Assembly (NCBI GenBank): GCA_943704495.1
Contig: CALSCR010000970.1
Coordinates: 1-20,301 of the forward strand
Direction of reading: 5' to 3'
Source of the DNA: Pigoraptor chileana
Lineage: Eukaryota; Opisthokonta; Filasterea
DNA: 20,301 nucleotides
A program made the position numbers and the translations under genes. The notes beneath the pieces are model-generated. The model searched no databases, had not been told where the DNA came from, and saw only the letters and a list, made by a program, of their open reading frames with translations. Positions 7,775 to 19,200 of this stretch are shown piece by piece; position 1 is the stretch's first letter, and each line of letters starts with the position of its first letter.

Positions 7775-9868
7775 ATGGCCGCTGAGACGTGCCTCCCGAT
7801 GGGCGATGCACTGGGGGCATGCACACGATATCTGCGCCGTGTGCGGGCGTGGGCTGCTTCTTCACAAGTTACACGTCGCTACCGGCGTGTCCTTGTTGCG
7901 GCGGCGGCGGTGCTGGTGTTGGTCGCCGTGGGCGCCAGTTTGTTTCCCACGGGAGCATCAGGTGCCTCGAGTGTCCTTTCTACGCTGGCGTTGAGCGGGC
8001 GACCATGGCGTGGCATGACTGACGCGGGCACTGCTGGCCCGTCTGATTGCAGCAAGGTCCATGTGGCCATGGTGTGTGCCGGGCTGAACACAACAAGGGG
8101 CGTCGCGACCGTGATAAAATCAATTCTTGCGCACCGCACGAGGCCTCTGGTTTTCCATTTTATTGTCGATGCAGATGCAGAGTTTGCATTGCGTATAATG
8201 CTGTCGTCGTGGAACACACCGTCGCTCGAATACGACTTCAAACTGCTCGAGCATTATCAGCAACTTGTTTCATGGATACCGAGTGTCCACTATTCGGGGG
8301 TGTACGGTCTCGTCAAACTATCACTCGAGGCAATGTTTCCCAAACTAGATCGCCTAATGGCAATCGACACAGACATTCTCTTCACGCGCGACATTGGTGA
8401 GCTGTGGAGTATGTTTACGCGTTTTAAAACCAAGCACGCACTAGCGCTCGTTGAAAACCAAAGCGATTGGTACCTGGGTAAAATGCGCGTGAGGGATCCC
8501 TGGCCTGCAATTGGACGCGGCTTTAACATGGGCGTGATGCTTCTACGCCTCGATCGCATACGGGCTGTGGGTTGGCGGCGGCTTTGGCAACGAGTGGCCG
8601 GTCGCGAGCTGGAAGAACGGCGTGCGATTGGTAAGCACCCGTTTACGGACCTCGCCGACCAGGATGTTGTCAACGCTGTCTTCAAACAGCAACCAGAACT
8701 GGTGTTGCAGCTCCCCTGCGAGTGGAATCTGCAACTCAGCAAGAATGGATCCTTCCGAGAGTGCCTCGATGTGATTCGAGGCAGTGCGGGTCTGCGGTCG
8801 ATCGGTGTTGTGCATTGGTCTTCCAAGCTGAAAACGAGCCAGGCGCTGCATGATACCGACGCCCTCGTCGCGCAGCTTCGGGAAGCAGAAGGGATCGACT
8901 CGGCCGTTATCAGATCGCCGGACCGCTGCGCCAAAGGCACCCCCGACACGTCGGCCGAATTGGTAATGTGGCCTGAACGTCTGCCGGAGAAAGTCCAGGA
9001 GCAATGCGCGCCGTTTCGCATGTCTGCGTTGAAGAAAAGGCGCGTTCATCCGTCTTTCAACGGTTGCGACCGCCATGGTTTCTACGCTGCGGCGGAAGCC
9101 ACCCTCGCGACGCACACCGATCTTCGTAATCTTCAATCGATTATCGATGGCCTCACGAGGACATGGACAGGCCCAATCTCCATTTCCGTGTCTGCCACCG
9201 ACGAAGATGCCCAGGAAGTACTGGCCATCTCGTCTGTCATGCTGCCACATGTGTGCGTCCATGTGATGTTCGATGATATTTCGGATCCACAAACGTATCC
9301 CGAATTTCAACTGAAGATTTTCGCAATCTCCATGGTATTGACGCCGTATGTGGTTGTTGTCGACGGTGTTCCCATCAACGAGGCGCCCTGGCGAATGCTT
9401 GACCAAGCCGCTGTGTTTGGTGCGCGCTTTCTTGCTTCCAAGTCCAACAATGCCGCCGTTATCCTGCCGACGTTTTCTTGCAACTCAGAATGCCATTATG
9501 TGACAAGAGATGGTCTTCGCAACTCGCTGGCGAAAGGCGTTTTGTCCCAGCCACTCAACAGTGATATGGATTATGCAAAATTTCTGTCTGGAGAAGTGAT
9601 GCCCTACGGAATTCTCTTCACGCGACCGTTTCAAGCTGCTGCCGTATTGCGAGTCCCACTCCCCATCGATATCGCGAATGCATGCGAATATGACGGGGCT
9701 GGGTTTTCTCAGCTCGAGCTTCTTCGCTCCCTTTCGACCCGGGATTACAACTTTTTCGTGGCGACAGACTACCATGTCATATCGAGGGATATTGCTGGAG
9801 ACTTCGCGTTAGAGAGTTGCTTTGTGCACGTATCAGCCTTCCGCGAGCAAAAGAAATGGAAAGGTTAA
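7775..9868 (+). CDS. LARGE-like type II membrane glycosyltransferase (GT8 + degenerate GT49)
   Basis: A single 697-residue open frame without introns. The first ATG (7775) follows two in-frame non-ATG codons. A short basic N-terminus and one hydrophobic segment (about residues 39-56) predict a Golgi type II anchor. Residues 95-365 match the GT8 domain of LARGE: AMVCAG, the DTD metal motif (198-200) in MAIDTDILFTRDIGELW, GFNMGVMLLRLD (249-260), DQDVVNAVFKQ, LPCEWNLQLS and VVHWSSKLKT. Residues 435-690 resemble GT49: WTGPISISVSATDEDAQ, then TPYVVVVDGVP, MPYGILF and YDGAGFSQLELL. In animals LARGE builds the xylose-glucuronate polymer matriglycan on alpha-dystroglycan. The acceptor in a protist is unknown. 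In LARGE the second domain has DID where this protein has DGV (530-532), so the glucuronyl activity is doubtful. Intronless structure among intron-rich neighbours is notable. An alternative is a lineage-specific GT8/GT49 relative with other donors. Confidence 0.85.
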   Translation: MAAETCLPMGDALGACTRYLRRVRAWAASSQVTRRYRRVLVAAAAVLVLVAVGASLFPTGASGASSVLSTLALSGRPWRGMTDAGTAGPSDCSKVHVAMVCAGLNTTRGVATVIKSILAHRTRPLVFHFIVDADAEFALRIMLSSWNTPSLEYDFKLLEHYQQLVSWIPSVHYSGVYGLVKLSLEAMFPKLDRLMAIDTDILFTRDIGELWSMFTRFKTKHALALVENQSDWYLGKMRVRDPWPAIGRGFNMGVMLLRLDRIRAVGWRRLWQRVAGRELEERRAIGKHPFTDLADQDVVNAVFKQQPELVLQLPCEWNLQLSKNGSFRECLDVIRGSAGLRSIGVVHWSSKLKTSQALHDTDALVAQLREAEGIDSAVIRSPDRCAKGTPDTSAELVMWPERLPEKVQEQCAPFRMSALKKRRVHPSFNGCDRHGFYAAAEATLATHTDLRNLQSIIDGLTRTWTGPISISVSATDEDAQEVLAISSVMLPHVCVHVMFDDISDPQTYPEFQLKIFAISMVLTPYVVVVDGVPINEAPWRMLDQAAVFGARFLASKSNNAAVILPTFSCNSECHYVTRDGLRNSLAKGVLSQPLNSDMDYAKFLSGEVMPYGILFTRPFQAAAVLRVPLPIDIANACEYDGAGFSQLELLRSLSTRDYNFFVATDYHVISRDIAGDFALESCFVHVSAFREQKKWKG

Positions 9869-10264
9869 ATAAATGATTATCTTTCTTTGAGTGACCATGC
9901 CGATTGAGCCTGTTATGATTTCCATTTGAAAATTTGAGCATCTAATAATGATTCGCCTCCCCGCAGTGGTATTCTATTGGACATCAGTTATCCAATCAAA
10001 TTTATACCAAATTTATGTATATGTGCGCATTGCATTTGTGACCATTTTGAAATGAATATATTAATTCAATGTGGATTGTTTGTTGTGGTCTTAGTTGTCA
10101 AAGCAATAAATCTCAAGGAATGCGAAACAACAGAGCTAGCTAGCTAGCTAGACACATATGGAAAATGAATGCACTAGTAGAAGTGACACCAGGATTTTCA
10201 AGAATTAATTGAGCTTTTAATGACGATCCATGTTGAGTTACAACACAGTTTTTGGACTCGGGCG
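9869..10264. terminator. AT-rich convergent 3' interval, LARGE-like gene / TOR
   Basis: The stops of the LARGE-like gene (9866-9868) and TOR (10265-10267) face each other. Composition is clearly more AT-rich than the flanking coding DNA. Candidate poly(A) signals: AATAAA at 9868-9873, overlapping the LARGE-like stop, and again at 10105-10110; for TOR, ATTAAA on the minus strand at 10216-10221. A short AGCT/TAGC repeat spans 10134-10151. I see no gene. Confidence 0.5.
10134..10151. repeat. Short self-complementary TAGC repeat
   Basis: Four to five AGCT/TAGC units in a row, palindromic as a whole. It lies between two convergent 3' ends, between the candidate poly(A) signals of each strand. Confidence 0.85.
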
Positions 10265-13200
10265 TTACCAGAACGGGCACCTGATTTAAAAAAGTAAAGG
10301 GGAAAAAACAGCATTAAGATACTGGTAAACATTTGAATAATGGGAGGGGAATTGTTGTTGTTGTTATCCAACTCACCATCCGATGTAGCACTGGCAAAGA
10401 TTCTCGTGGGAAGTAGCTTGACGTATGAGTCGCTGCACCTGAGTGGGTACATCCAAAGTCTCATTGGGAGCAAAATCTCGACCTGGATGCCGTAACAATA
10501 TTGTTGTTAGAAGTGACCGGTCCCATAGCAGGATCACAATAACACATACCAAACCATCGGTTGCAAAATACCAGTTAGCTTGGCTTGCACTCGCGCAATG
10601 ACTGTCACGGCTCGCTCATTGAGCACTTCGGGCTTGTTCTCTCCCATTGATTCTGAAGAAGAAGTGACAAAAAGAAGAAAAACACACAGGAGTAAGAAGA
10701 AGCGCATTGATAAAACGAGGCTATTGCACTGAATACTATGAAAAACCAACAACAATTCTTACCCATTGAATGCAGGAGCTCGCTCTCACTGCGGGGCTTC
10801 TGTCGCGCTCCGAAAGGAGCCGCTCCCTCCTCAAGCATTTCTACATAGAGATAGTAAGACAAATAAAATTAGGCACAAAAAAAATTAGTCACAACACAGC
10901 GATTGAAGAAAAACACAAAAAGGTGTAGCAGCATACAGTGGCATGGTGTTACGAACCGGCGGCATTGGAGTCGATGACGCCCTTCTTCTTGGGGACCGTC
11001 TTCCCGGTGCCCTCAATGAGACGCCAATTGATGAGAGGATCGTACACAAACGCCTCCAAGACGGCCATGAGCGAGTCTTTGTTCTCACGCAAAACGCGCA
11101 TCACAGACTCGCATGTCATGCGATAATTGCCCTCAATTCCGCTCACTTCCATCGCATTGATGAGCATACGCGTGAGACGGAAAGGGATGCGCTCGGGAAA
11201 TTTTTCGCGGTGCATTGCCACCTTTTGAAACCAACAGCCAATATAGTAGGAGTGAGATATGGGACAACTGATGATAAGGACAAAAAAGCGCACGTCACGT
11301 GACATACCTCGAAACAATCGCCGAAGTCGATGTGCAGGATTTTCCCCGAGAAGCGGTCGAGCATAAGGTTGGAGGGATGGCGGTCCCCAAGTCCAAGAAT
11401 ATAGCCGACCATCGACATGACGGCCAGGGAGCGCGTGTAGTTTGTCCTGCGGTCCAGCCAGCTCTGTGTGGTGGTAAAAACAAACAAAAAGCAAAGTTGA
11501 TTGAACGGCACCCAAACAACAGCCTCAAACAAGGGCCGGTATATCCGAAAGTCAACCAACGCAGCCTCATAGTGCAAAGTGAAAACCCTGAGAAGCATTG
11601 GAGCTAGTGTTGTTCAACGAGAGATAGATGGTGGAGCACATCGCGAGTGGGGTGGCGGCATGTGCTTACCTCCGAGTTGACGCTTTTGAGCCAAAGCACC
11701 TTGTACAGGTCCTGCCCGGTCGTGTTGTGCAGGGCGTGACGAAACACCTCAACTTTCTGGACGAGCGTGAGGTTGTCGTAGTCCGGCGCCATCTGCAACA
11801 TGAGGCGGTGCTCAATGTTCAGCAGGATCTTCCTGCTCTCGCGGTAGTCGCGGATAAGCGCATGGAGTGTGTCGCAGTGTGGGACCCAGCCAATCAAGCC
11901 ACTGTTGGGCGACAGCGGAATCACAGAGTACCGCTGGATGCTCAGGTGGCGCTTGAACGTCTCCGGGTCCGCAGCAAGCAGCGTGTTCACAAGCCCAAAC
12001 AGCTGCATCACACGCTCATCCTGCCGCAGGTCCTCGTGCCCCTTGAGCAGGTACACATAGTCCAGGCCGTCGCTTCCTTTCACCGTTAGCTTGCGCGGCC
12101 GTTGCTTGCTGCTGATTACATTCAGCTGCGGCACAAAGCTCGCAATCCGAATCGCTGGCTCTCCGCTGCGGTATGTGCCCGGCACTGCCAACTCGAGGTC
12201 ACGTGCCGCAAGCAGCTTCGGTGAAACGTACTGCAGCTCGAGGGACGTGAGTTGCGGAAGTTGTTTTGAAATGCGACGAAAGACAAGGTAATAGAGCTCC
12301 CACGCCTGATGCACGTCATTGATGACGCCGCTGCGCTGATACTTCTTGCACCATTCGTGTGCCTCGTGAAGGTCGCGCCCAAATGCCTGATTGAAGGAAA
12401 TTTCCCGCAGGGTCTCGGGTCCTTTCTCGAGGCGCTGGTGCAGCGGCTCGAGCTTTGCAAACATGCCCTCAATGTTGTGCTCGCCGAAGTAGAGTCGAGA
12501 CGCCTCCTCAAGCCCCTCGTGCCACATCTCATGCCACAAAATGGCGACGCGGATGAGTTCCTCGCTCACAAGAAGTGCCTGTTCCACAAGCACGGCAGAG
12601 TGCAGCCGCATTGTGTCCATGATGGAGAGGGCGGCACTGCGGCGGGGCACCGACTGCGACTTAGACGCCACGGTCAGCGGGTAGATAAGGGCCTGGGGAT
12701 GCTGCCGACCAATGTCCGCAAGCAGCTGGTGGATGAGACGGCCGACCATCGCACTGGGCGTGTGAATGCGCGCGATGAGCTGTGGTATCACCTGCAGCCA
12801 CGTGTCAATCGACACGGTCTTGATCCCCTCCACCACGGCATCATTCACCTCCACAAGGTACCCGTACTTGAACCACAGCGTCAACAGTCGCAGTGTGTCC
12901 TGCAGAGAATTGCCCCGGAGGAGCGCAATCGAGCGGAAAAAGCCCTGCAGCGCCGGTGCAAGGTGCGCGCGCATGCGGTCTTCCCGACCCCCGCTCTTCT
13001 CATAGTAGCCAACCGCCTCAAAGTTCATGAGCGCCCACGCGTGCCACGCCTTGTACCAGCCGTGGTCCAGCTGCGTCGCCTGCGCATACGCGTCCAGAAT
13101 CAGCGGGATGGCATCGTCCGTCAGCGTGTCCTGAAGCGCCGCATGCCACTCGCCCAGCTTCAGGTGACACCGCGCGAGCAGGCGGGCCTTTGCACGACCA

Positions 13201-16200
13201 TCAAAGTCCGGGGTGGTTGGCGCCGCGGGAACAGATGCGCGCACAAAGTCCTTCAGCAGAGAGTGTGCGGCGCCCATCTCTCCGTTGAACGCCATGTGCT
13301 TCATGTAGGCAAAGGCAACACGGGGATGCGCCATGTGCAGACGGGCAAGGCCACCGTCGCCCTCGGCCGGGTCCAGGCCAAGTAGCCCAACGAGTGTCTT
13401 GCGGGCCAATGCCTGCCGCCCGCTCTTGCGGCACAGGCTGGCAAACTTGAGCCACATGTCCTTCTCCTGCTGGGGAGGGATGACAAGCGAGCGCACCTCG
13501 AGCACGCGCTGCCAGACCTCCACGTTGCGCTGGCACCCGCGCAGGCGCGTCATCCACGTCTGCCGCACAGAGGCAAGCACGGCTGCGCGGTCAGGCGAAC
13601 ACTTGATCCGCACAATCTCCTCCAGCTCGGAAAGCATCTGCACCCGCACCATCACACCGTATGCGCGGTTGTAACTCTCTCCCGCCAGCGCCGTCAACTC
13701 GGCGTCCAAAATGTCGCGGGCAGCGTCAATTTGCTGCTGTGCGACGCCAAACTGGTTTCTGTGCACGGCGAGAATGGCGCGGAAGAAAGCGCCCTCCTGC
13801 ATGTCCTTGCCCATCGCCCCCAAGTAGTCGTCCATTGCGTCCCACCGACCAAGACCCCACGCAGCGGCAGCCGCCATCGGGGCAATGGTGTGCCGCGTAA
13901 GTTCGTCCGCCACACGCCACTTGTCCTGCGCAAGGACGTGAAGGTCAGCCCAATTGCCAAGCGCGTGCAGGCAGCGCATGCGCCCAACCGCCAGAGCCAT
14001 GTTCAGCGGATCCTCGCGTTGCTTACGGTCGTACACTTCCAGCGCTTCATCCCACTGCTGCAGCTTCTCATACCAGGACTCGTGGATGGTCAGTTCGAGA
14101 TCGTGGTTCTGCTGCGCATACGTCAGGATACCAGCGGCGGCCTCGGGCTGCTGCAGCTGGTTGTTTATGCTGATCAGGGACTCGATTGTCTCGGCCGACT
14201 GCGAAGAGTAGAATTCGATTTCCTTGTAATGGAGCGCCTTTGCATAGGCATGACAGCGGCTTGCGTACTCGCCGAGGGTGCCAGTGTCGATCGGAAGGGC
14301 TTTGTCGTCGTGCTCCATGTACTCAGCAAGGTTGAGAAGTGTCTGCAGGATCTCCGCGGGAATGTTTGGCGAGAGCAGCGCCGTCTCGAGGGACCGCACC
14401 AGCTCCTCCTGGTACTGTTCGTACAGCTCGGTCCAGCACGACATGAACGCGGCGTTGAACAGCTCGCGGGCCAGGGGGTGGTACACATTCGCAAGCGCGC
14501 TGCACGAGCGCAGTGCAGGCGACGGCGACTCGCGCAGCAATTCCACGCTAAAGCGGCGTATCCACTCGATCCAGTCTTCCTTGGTGGACCGCTGCGACGC
14601 CTCCCATGCGCGCTTCAAATTGACCTGGTGCACGTGCAGCTTCTTGATCGTGCCGGCCTCAATACCGCCGTCCTCACCGCCGAGCGCCGGCGCCCGCCCC
14701 CCGCGATCCTCACCTGCACCGTCTTCCACGGGCAGCGGCTGGTTTTTCAGCACCTTCGTCACGAGGACGTCATACCGTGCATGCTGTATTCGCTGGCGTC
14801 CAAGCACCTGGCCCACAAGCGGGACAAAGATGGCGTAGTCCGCCCCAAGCTGGAAGACGAGCGCGCACAGGGCATCGAGCGCCGATGATCGCAGTTCGGG
14901 CGTCGATTCCAGAACGCGCGTGAGAGGGTGGATAATCCGACTCGCGTGGTCGCTGAAGTTGAGCTTGCGGCACAGGCGACCGACAGTCTGGATGGCAGTG
15001 CCCCGCACATCCATCGGCGTGTCCGTCGCCTCAAACAGTTTGACCACGGGCGGAATCACAAGGTGAATAAAGTCGTCCAAATTTGCCCCAAACACCTCCA
15101 ATGCGTGCAGCACCTTCAGCGTTGGTGTCCTACGCTCGCTTGTGTCGCGCATAAACACCCGAAGTATCTGGGGGACGAGCTCAGGCAGGTACACCTTGAA
15201 CTCACCGCCAAGCGCGATCGACACGGCCTCCACAAGCGACATGATTGTGATCTGAATGGGGTTATTGACGTCCCAATAGTCCTGGACGAGGACGAATATT
15301 TCCGAGAGATAGTTGCGGATATGCTGCTTGACGATCGAGACGAGGCCACCCAACTGCTGGAAGAGAAACTCACGGAAGGAGGGCTCGCACGAGCGCATCA
15401 CGTGCAGAAACGGGGGCATAATCTGGGGCAGAAAGGGGACGCACTTGAGGCCGAGGCTCTTGAAGATAAACATCACCGCTTGGATGACCATCGTGTGATG
15501 CACTGCCAGCGTCGGATCACGCAAGATGCGCATCAACGCGGCAATCGCAACCGTCGGATAGTACTCTTCGTTCGAGGGTCCTGTGGGTGCGACGACAACA
15601 GGCCCCGCCGCAATCCCAACGCGGCTGTGGTCAAAGTTGGCCTCGTTGTCCCGCAGCGCCGTCTGGCTGAGCTTGTGCTTGTAAGGGTCCAGCGCGCCCA
15701 GGATGCCCAGCACCTTGATCACCTCGCGGCGCAGGGACGGCTGCTGTTCTGTCTTGAGAAAGTTAAGCAGGACATGCAGGAGCTTCGGGTACTGCAGATA
15801 GGGCTCGACGACGTAGCCGGTCCCTTCGGCCAGCTGACCAAGTGTGCGCAACGCAACCTCTCGCTTCGACACGCTCGATTGGTCTTGCAGTGTCTCGATG
15901 ATCAATGGGAGGAGGTCATTCACGTGACGCGCCATGTCCTCCGCGCCGACCTGCGCAAGCTCGCCGAGTGCTGCAAGCACATTAGTCGCCACGCCGGGAC
16001 TTTGGTCTCTGAGCTTTGACTTCAAGGCACGCAAGACGGGGTCCACATAGGGCTTGATCAGCCGCGGCGCGTGGGAAATGAGCTGCGCCAGCAGACGCGC
16101 GGCCTCCTCCTTGTTGCGGGCAACCCCCGAAAACTCAAGTTCCGTGAGCAACTGTATGAGCGTCTTCCTGAGCGACGGCATGACATACGCGGGATTGAGG

Positions 16201-19200
16201 CTCGTCAGCCGTCCAATAATGGCGACTGCAAGCTCCCGGATGCGAAACTCCTCATCGTTGAGGGCGATGAAGAGCGAGCGGAGATTCTCAGCCTGTGCGA
16301 GGTGGTTATCAAAGCGCTGGTCGAGCGACGAGAGCACCGAGAGGCGGATGCTCGCGTCCGGGTCTGTGATGCCGACGCCGAGCAGCTTCTCAAGCACCTC
16401 GCTGACCACGGCCGCAGAGTGGATGCTCCGCGGCGCGCCCTTGTCGCCTCCCATCGCGCGCTCATTGGACCGACCCAGCAGCTGCGCGCACGTGAGCGCG
16501 GCCTCTCGTCGCACGAGCGGATTTTCGTCCTCAAGATAGCGCACGACAGACTCACGCACAAAATTCGTCAGCACGTGATTGCTGAAGTCGAACGACCCCA
16601 GCGACCGCAGGGCCAGCGTGATCGTGGCAATGTCGATTCCTTCGCCGCCAACCGCAACTCCCTGGGGACCGCCGACGACGGGAGCAAGCGTCCTGCCAGT
16701 GGACGATGGGCGCGCAACACTGCCGCGCGGGGTGCCTGGCACGCGGAACGCCTGGCGAGCGAGTGTGATCGACAGCATGTCCAGTAGTCTCGCTGCGGAA
16801 CAAATAAGAGAAAGGGGGAGCGACATTAGGAGGGGAGACAGTGGGATCTGCGGCACGGATGGGTCACACACCCTCCGAGCCCATGCGCACTACGACATAC
16901 TACACTCGCATTATACACAGCAACACACTTTGAATGTCAGGCAGCAGAGATGGAATGTAGCGCGCCAGGTCGTGAAGGGCCTCTGTAAGCGGAGGGGACA
17001 ACCCCACGTTGAACATGGATTCGAGAAGCTCTTGCGCGTGCTTAGAGAAAGCGGGCCCCAGTGCCTGGGCAAGCATCGCAATGCACGCGAAGACAGGTGC
17101 CTCCACAACCTGCGTCTTCTTTCTGCAGCGACAGTCACAAGCGATGAGCGAGGAATAAGGGTCCGTTAACGCAGAGCCGCGAGGGGGAGGATTTGGTGTG
17201 CATTGAGATGCAGCGCGCGCACAAACACAACAACACCCGCAGTATGGCAACCCACCCCTTGACGCCGAGTGAGTCTTTGATGTTGACGAGAATTCCGTCC
17301 AGATAGGGATTGATGTCCACACCAACGGCCAGAGCCATTTGCCCAATGGACGTAAATGCTGCGAGACGCACCGCAGTGCCACAAATGACGCGCAAAATCC
17401 GATAAATATTCAAATGTGCCACACAACAAATTCACCATCTACACATCCATACTTCCATGCACGTGCGCACTACGCAGGAAGAGGCCGACACTGGCACATA
17501 CCTGGCAGACGCTCTCTCTCCCTTCGAAGCATAGAAAGTAGAAAATTCATTGCTGTCTTCATGTGCGCAGACTCAACAAAGTCATCGCGGCGGAACTGTG
17601 CGAGAGATGGGAGGAGCACTATGACCGAGCGCTGTATGAGCGGGTTCTTGTTGTCCCGGTAACGCAACACCGTGTCGCACGCTTCTTCAAACTTGCCAAA
17701 GACAAACTGCCGTTCCCACAATAGCGAGACGCAATGAGGATGAAAGAGTCAGTCGCGCACACCTGAACGGCCGATCACAAACACCATACCGACACCGAAC
17801 CCCCCCCCCCCCCCCCCCCCCCCCGCACACACACAGACGCACAACACCACAACACACACGCACCTCTTCGTCTGCGTGGCGCAGGAGCTCCCCGACCGTC
17901 AACAGAGATCCGTGAATCCCGTCGTCCTTGTTTGTCTTGAAGCCTTTTTGCGTTTCCTCGTACACTTTACGCGCCCACTGCGAGCGAATACGGCTCTCCC
18001 GCTGCGCCGTCAGTGCGAGACAGGCACGAAGCGCATGGATGGCGCCCTCCCGGATGGCAAGCTGGTCAGATCAAGTGTGCATCACGCAAGTAAGCAGAGA
18101 GCAACGCAAGCGTATCCCCAGGGCGCGCACGAGTGGACCATACAGGCGCACGCACTGACATCACTGCTTCCGTCACACACATACAAACCTTGGGATCCCT
18201 GATGGCTACCCATATGGTCTCGAAAAACTGAGCCACGTGACCATAAAAGAGCGTCGGTGCATTTGTGGCGAGTTCGACGAGCACAAGGACTGCAGCATGG
18301 CGGCGCGCCTCGTTGCGATCGCCCTCGAGCCACTCGTACGCCCTCCGCACCTCAAATTCGACGAAATCCGCCGTCAGCGCACCACCCGCCAGCGCCAAAT
18401 GACCTGTGTGCACGAGGAGGATGCCCGGAAGCAAAGAAGATAAGAGGGTGAGATGAGAATAGGAGACGCAAAAGTGCGCCACGAGACACCCGTGGCGCAA
18501 CACACAGGCCAAGCATCATCAGACATGCTAGCACATGCCAGCACAGCACACCCCTTCCACTTTACTGCCACACGACACTTTGCGTGTAGTGGCCCCGCAG
18601 ACACCCACCAAGCGCCTTTGCTGCCATCGTCATGACAGCGGGATCGCCAGTGCCAGGCAGCACAATGCGCAGATAGTTGGCAAAGCGAGTAATCTTCGTT
18701 GCGTTTTCCTCTCCGTCGATGTCAATGAGCTCATCTGCAAGAAACAAGAAAGGTAAAGTGAGGAAGACAGAACGAACCGAGTTGGTTAACGCATATCCGC
18801 ATGCATTTGCCACCAGAGATGCGCAAGCCTGCACGGGGCCCATAATCACACCCACCAATAGCAACAATGCCTCCCATCTTTTCGCTTGGGTCGGACGAGT
18901 GCACCAACTCGTAAATGCGACGGTCGACAGTGTTCATGAACTTCGTAAAGTTCTCGCCGGACATCTCCCTTCCGACACTCGATACCTACCAGCAATTTGC
19001 CGCGAAACATAATATTAGTTAGGAAACTACACAAAAATGACACAAAGCGCTCCATAATTTCGCCATGACCAATCGCGGCGTGGACGGAGAAATAGATGCA
19101 CATGGGTGGACCTCAACCCACATAAAGACGAAGATCCTTGGCGGATTTGGCGCGCACATCCTCACTCCTGATGCAAACGAATCACCACAAACAAAAACAA

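Noticed and set aside
12309-14888. Long open frames on the plus strand across the TOR exon (358 and 385 codons, also 14928-16019)
   Set aside because: They lie exactly antisense to conserved TOR coding sequence. Their proteins are rich in Arg, His and Leu with no family resemblance, as expected for mirror frames of a GC-rich gene.
16900-16928. TOR exon 9 running on to the codons SVLLCIMRV before a stop
   Set aside because: It would end TOR early. Splicing at the GTGTGT donor (16928) restores phase and gives DIQTRLLDMLS, matching human DIQDGLLKMLS.
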